Source: an uncultured Clostridia bacterium (GTDB taxonomy: Bacteria > Bacillota > Clostridia > TANB77 > CAG-508). From it: a DNA stretch of 32,756 nucleotides. Every line of letters begins with the position of its first letter. Positions within the stretch are counted from its first letter, which is position 1. The notes beneath the pieces were generated by a model. The model saw only the letters and a program-made list of their open reading frames with translations. It did no database searches and was not told the DNA's origin. This document shows, in pieces, positions 21,728-30,158 of the stretch. The stretch covers positions 1 to 32,756 of the forward strand of contig CAKPOI010000013.1 of assembly GCA_934169775.1 (NCBI GenBank), written 5' to 3'. A program made the position numbers and the translations under genes.

Positions 21728-24583
21728 CTACTTGCATTCATACCAATTTTTAGCTTCTGATACCTCTGCAATTAATGGAACATCTAATTTAACAGCATTT
21801 TCCATTTCAAATTTTATTATATCTTTAACTTTTTCTGCTTCATGTAAAGGTGCTTCTATCATCATTTCATCATGAACCTGTAAAACAATTTTTGATTCCA
21901 AATTTTCTTTTTTTAGTCTCCTATACACATTTATCATTGCAATTTTCATAATATCTGCTGCTGTTCCTTGAATTGGAGTATTCATTGCAGCCCTCATACC
22001 AAATTGCCTAACATTATAATTACTAGATTTTAATTCTGGAATATATCTTCTTCTGTTAAATAAAGTTTCTACATATCCCTTTTCTTTAGCTATTTCTGTA
22101 ACATCATCCATGTATTTCTTTATTCCAGCATATTCACTCAAATATTCCTCTATATAATTTTTTGCTTTTTTTCTAGAGATTCCTAATTGCTCGCCCAATC
22201 CAAAATCACTAATACCATAAACTATTCCAAAATTTACCGCTTTAGCACTAGAACGTTGCTCTTTCGTTACTTCATCTATTGGAATCTTAAATACCTTTGA
22301 AGCAGCTTGTCTATGAATATCTTCATCATTTTTAAAAGCTTGCATCATATGTTCATCTTGAGACATATGAGCCAAAACTCTTAACTCAATTTGTGAATAA
22401 TCTGCATCTATATAAATTTTTTCTCCTTCTGGTTCAAAAATTTTTCTAACTTGTTTTCCAAGTTCGAATCTTGTTGGAATATTCTGCAAATTAGGCTCTG
22501 TTGAACTTATTCTTCCAGTTGCAGTAATTGTCTGGTGGAAAAATGAATGAATTCTATTTGTAACTGGATTTATATATGGTTTTAATCCTTCAACATATGT
22601 TGAATTCAATTTTTGTAATTGTCTATATTCTAAAATTTGTTCTATTATTGGATCTTCTTTTTTTAACTTTTCTAGAACATCTACATCTGTCGAATATCCA
22701 CTTTTATTTTTCTTAACTACTGGCAATTTTTTCTTTTCAAATAAAATTTCACCTAGTTGTTTTGTTGAATTTATATTGAATTCCTCTCCTGCCATTTCAT
22801 AAATTATTTTTGTTTTGGTTTCTAACTGTTCTTTTAATTTATTACCAAATCTTTCTAATTCCTCTTTATTTGCATACATTCCATTCCATTGCATTTCTGA
22901 AAGGACCTCAACAGTTGGCATTTCTATATTTTTAAATAACTCTAAACTATTTATTTTTTCCAACTTTTTAGTCATTTCTTTTTCTAGTCTTGACAATAAA
23001 TATGTTTTCAAGCACAATTTTTCTTTTTTATATTGTTCTAGTTTTCTTGCATTTTCTTCTTGGTCTGATTTTAAAATATCAAATAAATTAATTTGTTCTT
23101 GTTTTTCTTCTGGCTTTTTCACATAATCATTTATATCAATATCTAATTGATTTTCTACTATATCTTCAAAGTTCAATTTGCTATTTGTTGGATCTAATAA
23201 ATATGCAGCAATTTTAGCATCAAAGCTCATATTATTTAATTTTATTCCCTCTTGCCTAAAAATTATATACTTTCTGCTAAAATCCATACTAATTTTTTCT
23301 ATATTCTCATCTTCTAAAATTTCCTTTAACTTATCTAATGTGTTTTCTTTTACTGGAATATAATATGCTTTATCAGTATATATGCATATTTCAGTAACTT
23401 TTTCGTTAATTATTTGAGGTAATAATTTATTAGCAGTACAAAAATCACCAGCTTTACACTCATTCTCTTTATTCAATGATTTTTGCTCCGTCCCAAACTC
23501 ATCATAGTGCTTTTTTGCTCCGTCCCCAAAAGCATTAGTGCTTTTTTGCTCCGTCCCCAAAAACACCTTCTTTTCTTTCTTTATTTTTTCTACTAATTTC
23601 TTTATATCATCACATTCTTCTATTTCATATAAAGATTTTAAATCTACATTTGCTCCTAGGCCATTTTCATTGCCTTCAGTATCTCCACCATTTTGAGCTA
23701 AATTAAATCTTTCTATATATCTTTTAAAATTTAATTGTTTAAATAGGTCATATACTTCTTTTTTATTCCATTCTTCTACTTTGAAATTTTCTAGAGTATC
23801 TTCTATTGGCACTTGTAAATTTATTTCTCCTAGAAATCTTGATAGCTCTGCTAAGTCTTTATTGTTTTCTAAATTTTCTTTTTGTTTTCCCTTTATATCT
23901 GTAGCTTGACCCGCTTCTAATTGTTTATATAAATTTTCTATTGTTTGATATCTTTGTATTAAGCTTAATGCTGTTTTTTCTCCTATTCCTGGAACTCCTG
24001 GTATATTGTCTGATGTGTCTCCTTGTAATCCTTTTACTTCTATTAATTGCTTTGGCTCTATTCCATATGTTTCTATAACTTTTTCTCTGTTAAATTCTTC
24101 TGTTTCTGTTTTTCCTCCTTTTGTTCTTGGAATCCTTATTGTTACTTTGTCTGTTGCTAATTGGAATGTATCTCTATCTCCTGATAATATTGTTACCTCT
24201 AAGCCTTGTTCTTCTCCATAACGTGATAATGTTCCTAAAACATCATCTCCTTCATATCCTTCTTTTTCTACTATGTCTATATTCATTGCTTTTAATACTT
24301 CTTTTATCATTGGCATTTGTTCTGCCAATTCTTCTGGCATTCCTTTTCTGTTTGCTTTATATCCTTCATATCTTTTGTGTCTTTCTGTTGGTGCTTTTAA
24401 ATCAAATGCTACTGCCATATAATCCGGATTTACATCTTCTAATAATTTAAATAATATTGCTAAAAATCCATATACTGCATTTGTGTATTTTCCATCTTTA
24501 GTTGTTAGCATCTTACTTCCCATTATTCCATAAAATGCTCTATTCATTATGCTGTTTCCATCTATTAATACTAATTTTTTCAA
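21728..24583 (-). CDS. polA: DNA polymerase I, with repeat-derived insert
   Basis: Repair and Okazaki-fragment polymerase, 951 aa. The 5' nuclease domain (1-~290) has VLIDGN at the start, GYEGDDVLGT at ~109-118 and GLQGDTSDNIPGVPGIGEKT at ~185-204. A degenerate 3'-5' exonuclease-like domain (~315-480) lacks the DxE motif, so proofreading is probably absent, as in Bacillus. The polymerase domain (~540-951) has motif A DADYSQIELR (catalytic D728), motif B RSSAKAVNFGIVYG (~777-790) and motif C VHDE (D905). Residues ~339-371 are encoded by three R1 repeats lying in the linker between the nuclease and exonuclease-like domains. The start is TTG 24581-24583, with AAAGGA 12 nt upstream and the normal MKKLVLIDGNS N-terminus. 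Confidence 0.97.
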   Translation of the reverse strand: MKKLVLIDGNSIMNRAFYGIMGSKMLTTKDGKYTNAVYGFLAILFKLLEDVNPDYMAVAFDLKAPTERHKRYEGYKANRKGMPEELAEQMPMIKEVLKAMNIDIVEKEGYEGDDVLGTLSRYGEEQGLEVTILSGDRDTFQLATDKVTIRIPRTKGGKTETEEFNREKVIETYGIEPKQLIEVKGLQGDTSDNIPGVPGIGEKTALSLIQRYQTIENLYKQLEAGQATDIKGKQKENLENNKDLAELSRFLGEINLQVPIEDTLENFKVEEWNKKEVYDLFKQLNFKRYIERFNLAQNGGDTEGNENGLGANVDLKSLYEIEECDDIKKLVEKIKKEKKVFLGTEQKSTNAFGDGAKKHYDEFGTEQKSLNKENECKAGDFCTANKLLPQIINEKVTEICIYTDKAYYIPVKENTLDKLKEILEDENIEKISMDFSRKYIIFRQEGIKLNNMSFDAKIAAYLLDPTNSKLNFEDIVENQLDIDINDYVKKPEEKQEQINLFDILKSDQEENARKLEQYKKEKLCLKTYLLSRLEKEMTKKLEKINSLELFKNIEMPTVEVLSEMQWNGMYANKEELERFGNKLKEQLETKTKIIYEMAGEEFNINSTKQLGEILFEKKKLPVVKKNKSGYSTDVDVLEKLKKEDPIIEQILEYRQLQKLNSTYVEGLKPYINPVTNRIHSFFHQTITATGRISSTEPNLQNIPTRFELGKQVRKIFEPEGEKIYIDADYSQIELRVLAHMSQDEHMMQAFKNDEDIHRQAASKVFKIPIDEVTKEQRSSAKAVNFGIVYGISDFGLGEQLGISRKKAKNYIEEYLSEYAGIKKYMDDVTEIAKEKGYVETLFNRRRYIPELKSSNYNVRQFGMRAAMNTPIQGTAADIMKIAMINVYRRLKKENLESKIVLQVHDEMMIEAPLHEAEKVKDIIKFEMENAVKLDVPLIAEVSEAKNWYECK
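23478..23565. repeat. Three R1 repeats inside the polA coding sequence
   Basis: Copies lie at ~23478-23499 (shortened), 23508-23534 and 23539-23565; the last two are full 27-mers. On the coding strand each reads TTT-GGGGACGGAGCAAAAA. They are translated as FLGTEQKST, AFGDGAKKH and EFGTEQKSL, so the middle copy is read in a different frame from the outer two. All three keep the polA frame open. Confidence 0.92.
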
Positions 24584-24725
24584 TTTTTTTCACATTCCTT
24601 TCTGAAGGCAAATCTTAATTAAAAAATTTAAAAATTTTGCCACTCTATGCAGTTAAAATCATAATTATTCTCCAATTTTTCCATTTTTATCAAGTTCTTC
24701 TGCCATATATTAAACATATTGTACA

Positions 24726-27359
24726 TTATAACCATGCTCCATATTTTTTTATATACCATTTTTTTACTATTTGCACAATTACAACATATGCTATTAAAAG
24801 CCATACAATAATTAAATAATATGCTGGTGGTAATATTTCAAAATGGAATGATTTAATATTATGTAATAATATTGGTGTTATAATTGTCCCTACAATTGTA
24901 ACAGATGTTAAAACTGTTAATATAGGATTTGCTCTTGATTGTACAAATGGTATTTTTTCTGTACGTACAAAATGTATTATTAATGTTTCACTTATCAAAC
25001 ACTCTACAAACCATGCTGTTTGGAAATATGATTCAATTTCTACTGAATTATATCCTAATACAAACCAAAATGCCATAAATGCTAGAACATCTATTATAGA
25101 ACTTACTGGTCCCATTACATTCATAAATCGACCTAACCCTTTTGTATCCCATTTTCTTGGTTTTATCAAAAATTCTTTATCAACATCATCATAAGGAATA
25201 GCTATTTGTGAAAAATCATATAAAAAATCTTGTATTAGCATTTGGATTGGCAATAATGGTAAAAAAGGTAAAAATATACTTGCCAAAAATATACTAAAAA
25301 CATCTCCAAAATCAGAGCTCAAAGCCATTTTCATATATTTTATTATATTGCCATAAACTTTTCTTCCCTCTATTACACCATTATATATTACACTCAAACT
25401 TTTTTCTAATAAAATTATATCACTTGCCTCTTTTGCTATATCTGTTGCAGTATCTACACATATTCCAACATCAGCATTATGTAGTGAAGGTGCATCATTT
25501 ACACCATCTCCCATATATCCAACTACATGTCCATTATTCTTTAGAGTTTTTATTATTCTCTCTTTTTGTAATGGATTCATCCTTGCAAAAACATTTACAT
25601 TTTCAACTTTTTTAGAAAGTTCTTCATCTGAAAGTTTATCAATTTCTGTTCCTATTAAAATCTCTTTATTTTCTATTCCTACTAAATTGCAAATGTTTTG
25701 CGTAGCATATGGATTATCACCTGTTATTATTTTGGTTGTTATACCATATTCTTTTAATTTCTGTATTGTTTCTTTTACTTCCTTTTTAGGTGGATCTAAA
25801 AATGCAACAAATCCTACAAATACCATATTAGATTCATCAGATATATCAAATATATTTTTTCCTCTATATTCTCTTTTTGATGATAATGCTATTACTTGCA
25901 TTCCTTGTTGTGCCATATCTTTAGCATTTTCTTGAATTTTTCCTTTCATTTCTTCAGTTATCTCTTCTATTTTATTATCTACTTTAACTTTAGTACAAAT
26001 TTTTAGAATTTCTTCCAAAGCTCCTTTTGTAATCATTCTATGAGCACCATTTTTTTGTTCTACAACTACACTCATTCTTTTTCTTGTATAATCAAATGGT
26101 ATTTCATCAACTTTTACATAACTTTCTATTTTATTTTTTATATCATGTTCATCACCATATGATACTATTGCTCTGTCTACTAGATTTTTCATCCCTGTAC
26201 CATAATAACTATTTAGATATGCATATTCTAGTATTGATAAATCTTCTTTCCCTGTTACATCAATATATTTTTGTAATACTATTTTATCCATAGTTAATGT
26301 TCCCGTTTTATCTGTACACAATACATCTATTGCTCCTAAATTTTGTATTGCTTCAGTATTTTTTACTAATGTCTTTTTTTTAGCTAAAGTTTTTGTTCCT
26401 TTTGTCAAATTAACATTTACAATCATTGGCAACATTGTTGGAGTTATTCCTACTGCTACTGACAACGCAAATAACATCGCTTCCATAAAATCTTTACGTA
26501 TAAATGCATATATTATAAAAACTGCAATTGATACAACTACCATATATCTTATTAATAATTTAGTAATTCCATCCATTCCTTTTTGGAAATTTGTTAGCTC
26601 TTTTTTATTGTCTATCTGTTTACCCATTCCTCCTAAGTAGGTTTCAAACCCTGTATTTATTACTAATGCCGTTGCACTTCCACTTATAACACTTGTACCC
26701 ATTAAACATAAATTTGATATTGAAAATATCTGTTCATTTTCTTCATATTTATCTGTTTTTTCTACTGGTATACTCTCTCCTGTAAATACTGCTTGGTTTA
26801 TAAATAAGTCTTTGCTTTCTAATATCATAACATCTGCTGGTATCATTGTTCCAGCATTTATATGTATTATATCACCTTTTACTATTTTTTCTACTCTTAC
26901 ATTTTCTTCTTTTTCTCTTAATACTGTTGCAGTTGTAAATAATTCTGACTTTAATTTTTGATTAAATCTATATGTTGAATAATTTTGTGCAAATTTTATT
27001 ATTGCACTTATTACTCCTATACACAATATTATAATTGTCCCCACTGTATCTTTACTTGCAAAATAATTTATTATTGATAATATTACTAATATATATATAA
27101 ATTTATCTTCAAATGCTTTTATAAAAAAGTACAACCAGCTTCTCTTTTTTTCTTGTATTACAACATTTTCTCCATTTTGCTCTAATCTTTTTTCTGCTTC
27201 TTTTTGGGTTAACCCTTTTTGTTCATTTGTACTATATTGTTCTATCACTTTTTCCTTATTTTGACTTAATATTTCTTTATATTTTTCAATCAATTTTGTA
27301 TCTTGTTTTTCTACTTTTTTATTTTTTAATTTACTTTTAATTTCAAATAATTTTATCAT
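24726..27359 (-). CDS. mgtA: Mg2+-importing P-type ATPase
   Basis: P3B-type ATPase that imports Mg2+ into the cell, 877 aa from ATG 27357-27359 (AAAGGA 11 nt upstream; the GTG at 27368 is too close to it). Seen: N-terminal cation-ATPase domain, FTGES at 192-196, the membrane-helix motif GITPTMLPMI at ~304-313 with the N-V-N-L that follows, DKTGTLTMDK with phosphorylated Asp350, KGALEEI and GDGVNDAPSLHNADVGI in the P domain, and C-terminal membrane segments. The VGITPTMLP / NVNLTKG helix is typical of MgtA/MgtB rather than Ca2+ pumps. The leader is only ~20 nt from its best promoter, leaving no room for an M-box riboswitch. Confidence 0.93.
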   Translation of the reverse strand: MIKLFEIKSKLKNKKVEKQDTKLIEKYKEILSQNKEKVIEQYSTNEQKGLTQKEAEKRLEQNGENVVIQEKKRSWLYFFIKAFEDKFIYILVILSIINYFASKDTVGTIIILCIGVISAIIKFAQNYSTYRFNQKLKSELFTTATVLREKEENVRVEKIVKGDIIHINAGTMIPADVMILESKDLFINQAVFTGESIPVEKTDKYEENEQIFSISNLCLMGTSVISGSATALVINTGFETYLGGMGKQIDNKKELTNFQKGMDGITKLLIRYMVVVSIAVFIIYAFIRKDFMEAMLFALSVAVGITPTMLPMIVNVNLTKGTKTLAKKKTLVKNTEAIQNLGAIDVLCTDKTGTLTMDKIVLQKYIDVTGKEDLSILEYAYLNSYYGTGMKNLVDRAIVSYGDEHDIKNKIESYVKVDEIPFDYTRKRMSVVVEQKNGAHRMITKGALEEILKICTKVKVDNKIEEITEEMKGKIQENAKDMAQQGMQVIALSSKREYRGKNIFDISDESNMVFVGFVAFLDPPKKEVKETIQKLKEYGITTKIITGDNPYATQNICNLVGIENKEILIGTEIDKLSDEELSKKVENVNVFARMNPLQKERIIKTLKNNGHVVGYMGDGVNDAPSLHNADVGICVDTATDIAKEASDIILLEKSLSVIYNGVIEGRKVYGNIIKYMKMALSSDFGDVFSIFLASIFLPFLPLLPIQMLIQDFLYDFSQIAIPYDDVDKEFLIKPRKWDTKGLGRFMNVMGPVSSIIDVLAFMAFWFVLGYNSVEIESYFQTAWFVECLISETLIIHFVRTEKIPFVQSRANPILTVLTSVTIVGTIITPILLHNIKSFHFEILPPAYYLIIVWLLIAYVVIVQIVKKWYIKKYGAWL

Positions 27360-27387
27360 TTTTATCACTTTCCTTTATTATATGGTT

Positions 27388-27416
27388 ATTTTACTATAAA
27401 GGTTTAAAAATATCAA
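27388..27416 (-). promoter_or_regulatory. Promoter of mgtA
   Basis: Minus-strand TTGATA (-35, 27411-27416), a 17-bp gap and TAAAAT (-10, 27388-27393). It lies ~30 bp before the mgtA start, giving a very short leader. Confidence 0.6.
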
Positions 27417-27426
27417 TACAATATTA

Positions 27427-27520
27427 GAACAAAAGCAAACTTTCCTAGAATATAAGAACAAAAGCGGACATTAATAACATTTGCACTTATTAGAACATTT
27501 TAAAGTCCGCGTATTTGTTC
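27427..27520. repeat. R3 repeat, full copy with an extra left-end fragment
   Basis: The full copy at 27456-27520 has GAACAAAAGCGGAC at the left and GTCCGCGTATTTGTTC at the right, inverted to each other. A left-end fragment GAACAAAAGCAAAC lies just before it at 27427-27440. Inside it are TTAATAACATTTGCACTTAT and TAGAACATTTTAA, shared with the copy at 21518-21580. Confidence 0.85.
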
Positions 27521-27551
27521 GCGCGCAAAATTTGCGAAGCAAATATCGCGG
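27507..27551. repeat. GC-rich imperfect palindrome at the R3 edge
   Basis: CCGCGTATTTG...TTCGCG pairs with GCGAAGCAAATA-TCGCGG (27507-27551), overlapping the right arm of R3. It is much richer in G+C than its surroundings. Function not known. Confidence 0.6.
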
Positions 27552-27600
27552 CATTGTTATTTTTTATATACTAGGAAGTTCGGAGACCTTTCCTAGTATA
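27552..27600. repeat. R4 hairpin repeat, copy 2
   Basis: CATTGTTATTTTTTAT (27552-27567) leads into a hairpin with arms TACTAGGAA / TTCCTAGTA. The flank is identical to 11269-11284 but the stem sequence differs. It may act as a weak terminator for the gene to its right. Confidence 0.6.
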
Positions 27601-27617
27601 CAAAAAAAGAGAAGCAT
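27564..27617 (-). CDS. Possible 17-aa leader-type peptide overlapping the R4 hairpin
   Basis: GGGAGG at 27623-27628 is 5 nt from an ATG that opens a 17-codon frame, MLLFFCILGKVSELPSI, ending at TAA 27564-27566. The hairpin arms lie within the last half of the frame. The ribosome binding site is as good as that of any gene here, but the frame is short and could be chance. It starts ~25 bp after the end of the frameshifted SSB-like gene. Confidence 0.3.
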   Translation of the reverse strand: MLLFFCILGKVSELPSI

Positions 27618-27642
27618 TAATACCTCCCTTTTAAACAATTTT

Positions 27643-28337
27643 TTAATAAATTTTTTGAAGCCTAATTACTGATATTTCATTAATCATATGTTTTTCTTCA
27701 CTATATCCATCTTCAAAATATATCTTTTTTGAATATTCACGGCTTTGAATTCTACCGTATAACTCAATCCTATCAGAAACTTTCAAGTTACTTGCAGCCT
27801 CAGCAGTTTTTTCCAAGTAATGCAGGGAATATAGTCATTCCGTCCATCAGATCTATTAACAGCAATTATTAAATCTGTTATAGATTTTCCTAATGGTGTT
27901 AATCTGTACACAGATGGCTTGCACACATATCCATTCAAATAAATTATATTTGTATTTTTAATGAACTCAATTTCATCTTCACAGATTTCTATTCCTTTTA
28001 CAAATAAAAATAAATTTAGATGACCATTTCTATTAGAAGACCAAAATTCGCCATCCAATTCTACTGTCTTTCCCTTAAGAGCATATATATCCCTCTGTTC
28101 CAATATTTCATTAGATATAATAACTGGAATTACATCATATGTTCCACTTATTCTCCTTGATCTAATCGCCGTGCAATAAAACATCTTATTATTTCTAGTG
28201 TAACTATACCGAATCTCAGGTTCTAACTTTCCCGCAACAACAGCTTTGTTGAATTGTCCAAAAAGTTTTGGTTTTACATCTTCTTTCCACAATATTTCAC
28301 TTGCTTCTGCTACGTCAAATTTCTTTTCTTCTAACAT
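27643..28337 (-). pseudogene. SSB-like tandem OB-fold protein, frameshifted
   Basis: The first 184 codons (28337 to 27783) encode an N-terminal region with one OB-like stretch (ALKGKTVELDGEFWSSNRNG) and a second, SSB-type OB fold (IIYLNGYVCKPSVYRLTPLG, DLIIAVNR). The frame then ends abnormally as WKKLLRLQVT. In the -1 frame, entered at the A6 run at 27807-27812, coding resumes naturally as KTAEAASNLKVSDRIELYG, then RIQSREYSKK and on to TAA at 27643-27645; the DRIELYGRIQSREY type end is what SSB-like proteins have. Restored, it would be ~231 aa. GGAGG precedes the ATG. It probably binds single-stranded DNA and likely comes from a mobile element. A 1-base deletion, a sequencing error or programmed slippage would all explain the break. 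Confidence 0.8.
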
Positions 28338-28410
28338 ATTGCTTTCCTCCTGCTGTACTTAATAAAAAATTGTTTTAAATACTAACATACAAGATTTCTT
28401 GTATGAATAA

Positions 28411-28445
28411 ATAAGATTATTCTAAATAACATAGAATAATCTTAT
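28411..28445. terminator. Perfect 14-bp inverted repeat, probable terminator
   Basis: ATAAGATTATTCTA (28411-28424) pairs with TAGAATAATCTTAT (28432-28445). It lies ~55 bp past the stop of the gene at 28502-29335. The T run on the minus strand is weak and interrupted. Confidence 0.5.
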
Positions 28446-28501
28446 TATACTACAAATTCAAATTTATGTAAAATTTTTTTATACCTTTACAATTTTTCTT
28501 T

Positions 28502-29335
28502 TTATTTCCATTCAATATCTTTTAGTTTTTCTGCTAATTCTTCAATAGATGGCATTTTATCTATTTTTAATCTTTTGTATAAATCAAAATACTTATGTTC
28601 CATTATTCCATTTGGACTAATTTTTTTATAATCTGTATTATAAAATTTGTCAACTATAAAATATTTATGTTTTTCTGTTCCTATATCTCCACCAAATAAT
28701 TCATATCCTTTTTTTATATATAGTTCAATATTTTTAATATCTTCATCACAAATTTTATCTCCAAAAATTAAAGTTGTTTCTAATTTTCCATTTATTTTTT
28801 CAGCTTCAATAATTTTTCTAATTTTTGCAATTTTTACTATTGATTTATCTGCATATAAACCTAAATACTCACATATCTTTTTACATCTATTTGCTTTACA
28901 ACAATAAATCTTCGTTTCTAATATGTAGTCATATGATATTCCAGTCGTAACAGCAAATAAATTAGGTTTTTCATCTTTATTATCATTAATTAGATTTAGT
29001 GTGTTTAATTCATTTTTTTTATTTTTAATTTCTTTTTGAATGTTCTCCATTTTTACTTGTATGGTATTTATTTCTTTCATTTTTTCAAGTACATTATTAT
29101 CACTGCACTCTACAATACCATTTACAAAAATAAACGGAAATTTTAATTGCTTTTGTTCTTTTTCAAATTGAATTACTATATTAAAGTCATTTTGAGAAAT
29201 AATCTTTCCTTTACCAAATTTTTTATGGTTTAATTCCACACCTATCATATTGCACTTAGATAATTCAATTAATTTTTTGTTTACTTCTTCTAATTCTTCT
29301 TTTAACTCTTCAATTTCTCTAATATTATATTTCAT
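28502..29335 (-). CDS. Protein of unknown function with N-terminal coiled coil
   Basis: I do not recognise this 277-aa protein as a named family. Residues 1-28 form a probable coiled coil (IREIEELKEELEEVNKKLIE). At ~31-70 is a small beta-barrel-like segment, GVELNHKKFGKGKIISQNDF..IVIQFE..QKQLKFPFIF, resembling the short motif at the C-terminus of UvrD/PcrA-type helicases and other nucleic-acid proteins. A second charged helix spans ~83-112. The rest has paired cysteines (YCCKANRCKKICEYLG) and GYELFGGDIGTEKHKYFIVD. No signal peptide. GAGGA is ~7 nt from the ATG. It lies in the accessory patch between the SSB-like pseudogene and a toxin-antitoxin remnant. Confidence 0.6.
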   Translation of the reverse strand: MKYNIREIEELKEELEEVNKKLIELSKCNMIGVELNHKKFGKGKIISQNDFNIVIQFEKEQKQLKFPFIFVNGIVECSDNNVLEKMKEINTIQVKMENIQKEIKNKKNELNTLNLINDNKDEKPNLFAVTTGISYDYILETKIYCCKANRCKKICEYLGLYADKSIVKIAKIRKIIEAEKINGKLETTLIFGDKICDEDIKNIELYIKKGYELFGGDIGTEKHKYFIVDKFYNTDYKKISPNGIMEHKYFDLYKRLKIDKMPSIEELAEKLKDIEWK

Positions 29336-29375
29336 TTCTAATCCTCACTAAAATTTTAATTTGTGTTTATAGTTA

Positions 29376-29684
29376 TTACAATAAATTTATCCAGTTCTTT
29401 CTCCCATACATAATCCTTACTATTTGTATACTATAACTTTTTACTCTATAAAATACAATATAATTATCAACAATCAATTTTCTTATTTCTAATTTTTTTA
29501 TTATATCATCATCTATAATAAAATATATATCAGGATTACTAGTTAAATTGTTTATTTCTCTTCGTATTTTAGAAATTAAATTTTGTGCTATTTCTGGTTC
29601 CTGTAGATTATACTTAATATATCATTTTATTTCCATTAAATCTTGTTTAGATTCTCTAGAATATTCTATACTATATCTTTTCAC
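29376..29684 (-). pseudogene. RelE/ParE-type toxin interrupted by an in-frame TGA
   Basis: Reading from GTG 29682-29684, 15 bp after the antitoxin stop and preceded by GAAGGA, the frame gives MKRYSIEYSRESKQDLMEIK, then TGA at 29622-29624, then YIKYNLQEPEIAQNLISKIR, a middle part with NPDIYFII and LEIRKLIVDNYIVFYRV, and QIVRIMYGRKNW up to TAA at 29376-29378. The Sx-Y-IEYS start, DL-x-x-I, the NY-V-F-Y-x-V strand and the I-V-R-x-xY-G-R-x-x-W end are those of ParE/RelE toxins. Apart from the single stop the 102-codon frame is intact, so inactivation is recent, or the stop is an assembly error. Confidence 0.8.
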
Positions 29685-29699
29685 AAATAGTCCTTCTTT

Positions 29700-29954
29700 C
29701 TATATCTTATCTAGTTCATCATATACATCTTTTTCTGAAAGTTTTCCTCCTTTTTCTAAAGAATTTATTCCTTTTTCTAATTCTTTATATAAAATATGCT
29801 TATCTGCTAAAAATTCATATAGTTCAATACTCATAACAGCTAAATCGCCAGAACCATTTTTAGTAATATACACTGGACTTTTTGTTTGATGACAAATTGT
29901 AGATATTTCATTATAATTATTTCTTAAATCAGAACTTGGTCTAATAATTGGCAT
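29700..29954 (-). CDS. Phd/YefM-family antitoxin
   Basis: The 84-aa protein starts at ATG 29952-29954, where GGAGG is 8 nt upstream; an upstream ATG at 29969 is rejected because it overlaps that site. MPIIRPSSDLRNNYNEISTI is the standard Phd/YefM DNA-binding N-terminus, followed by SPVYITKNGSGDLAVMSIELYE and a flexible acidic C-terminus that wraps around the toxin. It neutralises the RelE/ParE toxin encoded next to it and normally represses its own promoter. The toxin frame carries a stop codon, so this antitoxin may be an orphan in function. Confidence 0.9.
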   Translation of the reverse strand: MPIIRPSSDLRNNYNEISTICHQTKSPVYITKNGSGDLAVMSIELYEFLADKHILYKELEKGINSLEKGGKLSEKDVYDELDKI

Positions 29955-29986
29955 AGTAAATACCTCCATTTATATTATATACATAT

Positions 29987-30006
29987 TATATCAAAATATT
30001 GATATA
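29987..30006. promoter_or_regulatory. Candidate operator of the toxin-antitoxin pair
   Basis: A perfect 8-bp palindrome, TATATCAA-AATA-TTGATATA, sits ~35 bp upstream of the antitoxin start and overlaps ATTATA sequences that read as TATAAT on the minus strand. This is where Phd/YefM proteins usually bind. Confidence 0.5.
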
Positions 30007-30113
30007 TAATTAATACTTTTTGTAATATTTTCAATAAATAATCTAAACAAAAATTGTAAGTTGTCGCTAAAGTTCAAATCAGTACAAGTTTTATCTAATT
30101 TAAATTTTCTTGC

Positions 30114-30148
30114 AAAAAGAGTTTAATTCAATACTGAATTAAACTCTT
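30114..30148 (-). terminator. Terminator of the oxygen-defence operon
   Basis: A 14-bp perfect stem AAGAGTTTAATTCA (30117-30130) / TGAATTAAACTCTT (30135-30148) is followed on the minus strand by TTTTT. It lies 11 bp past the rubredoxin stop. Confidence 0.9.
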
Positions 30149-30158
30149 AAATCATTTC

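Noticed and set aside
24584..24725. Short frame of ~13 codons (MAEELDKNGKIGE) between mgtA and polA
   Set aside because: It has no ribosome binding site and no sign of conservation; the gap otherwise shows no clear structure.
27369..27642. M-box (ykoK) Mg2+ riboswitch upstream of mgtA
   Set aside because: The best promoter gives a leader of only ~20 nt, and the stretch further up is R3/R4 repeat sequence without recognisable M-box segments.
29376..29684. Alternative genetic code with TGA as a sense codon
   Set aside because: Only the toxin remnant has an in-frame TGA; the large conserved genes use TGG for tryptophan, and rseP appears to end at TGA.
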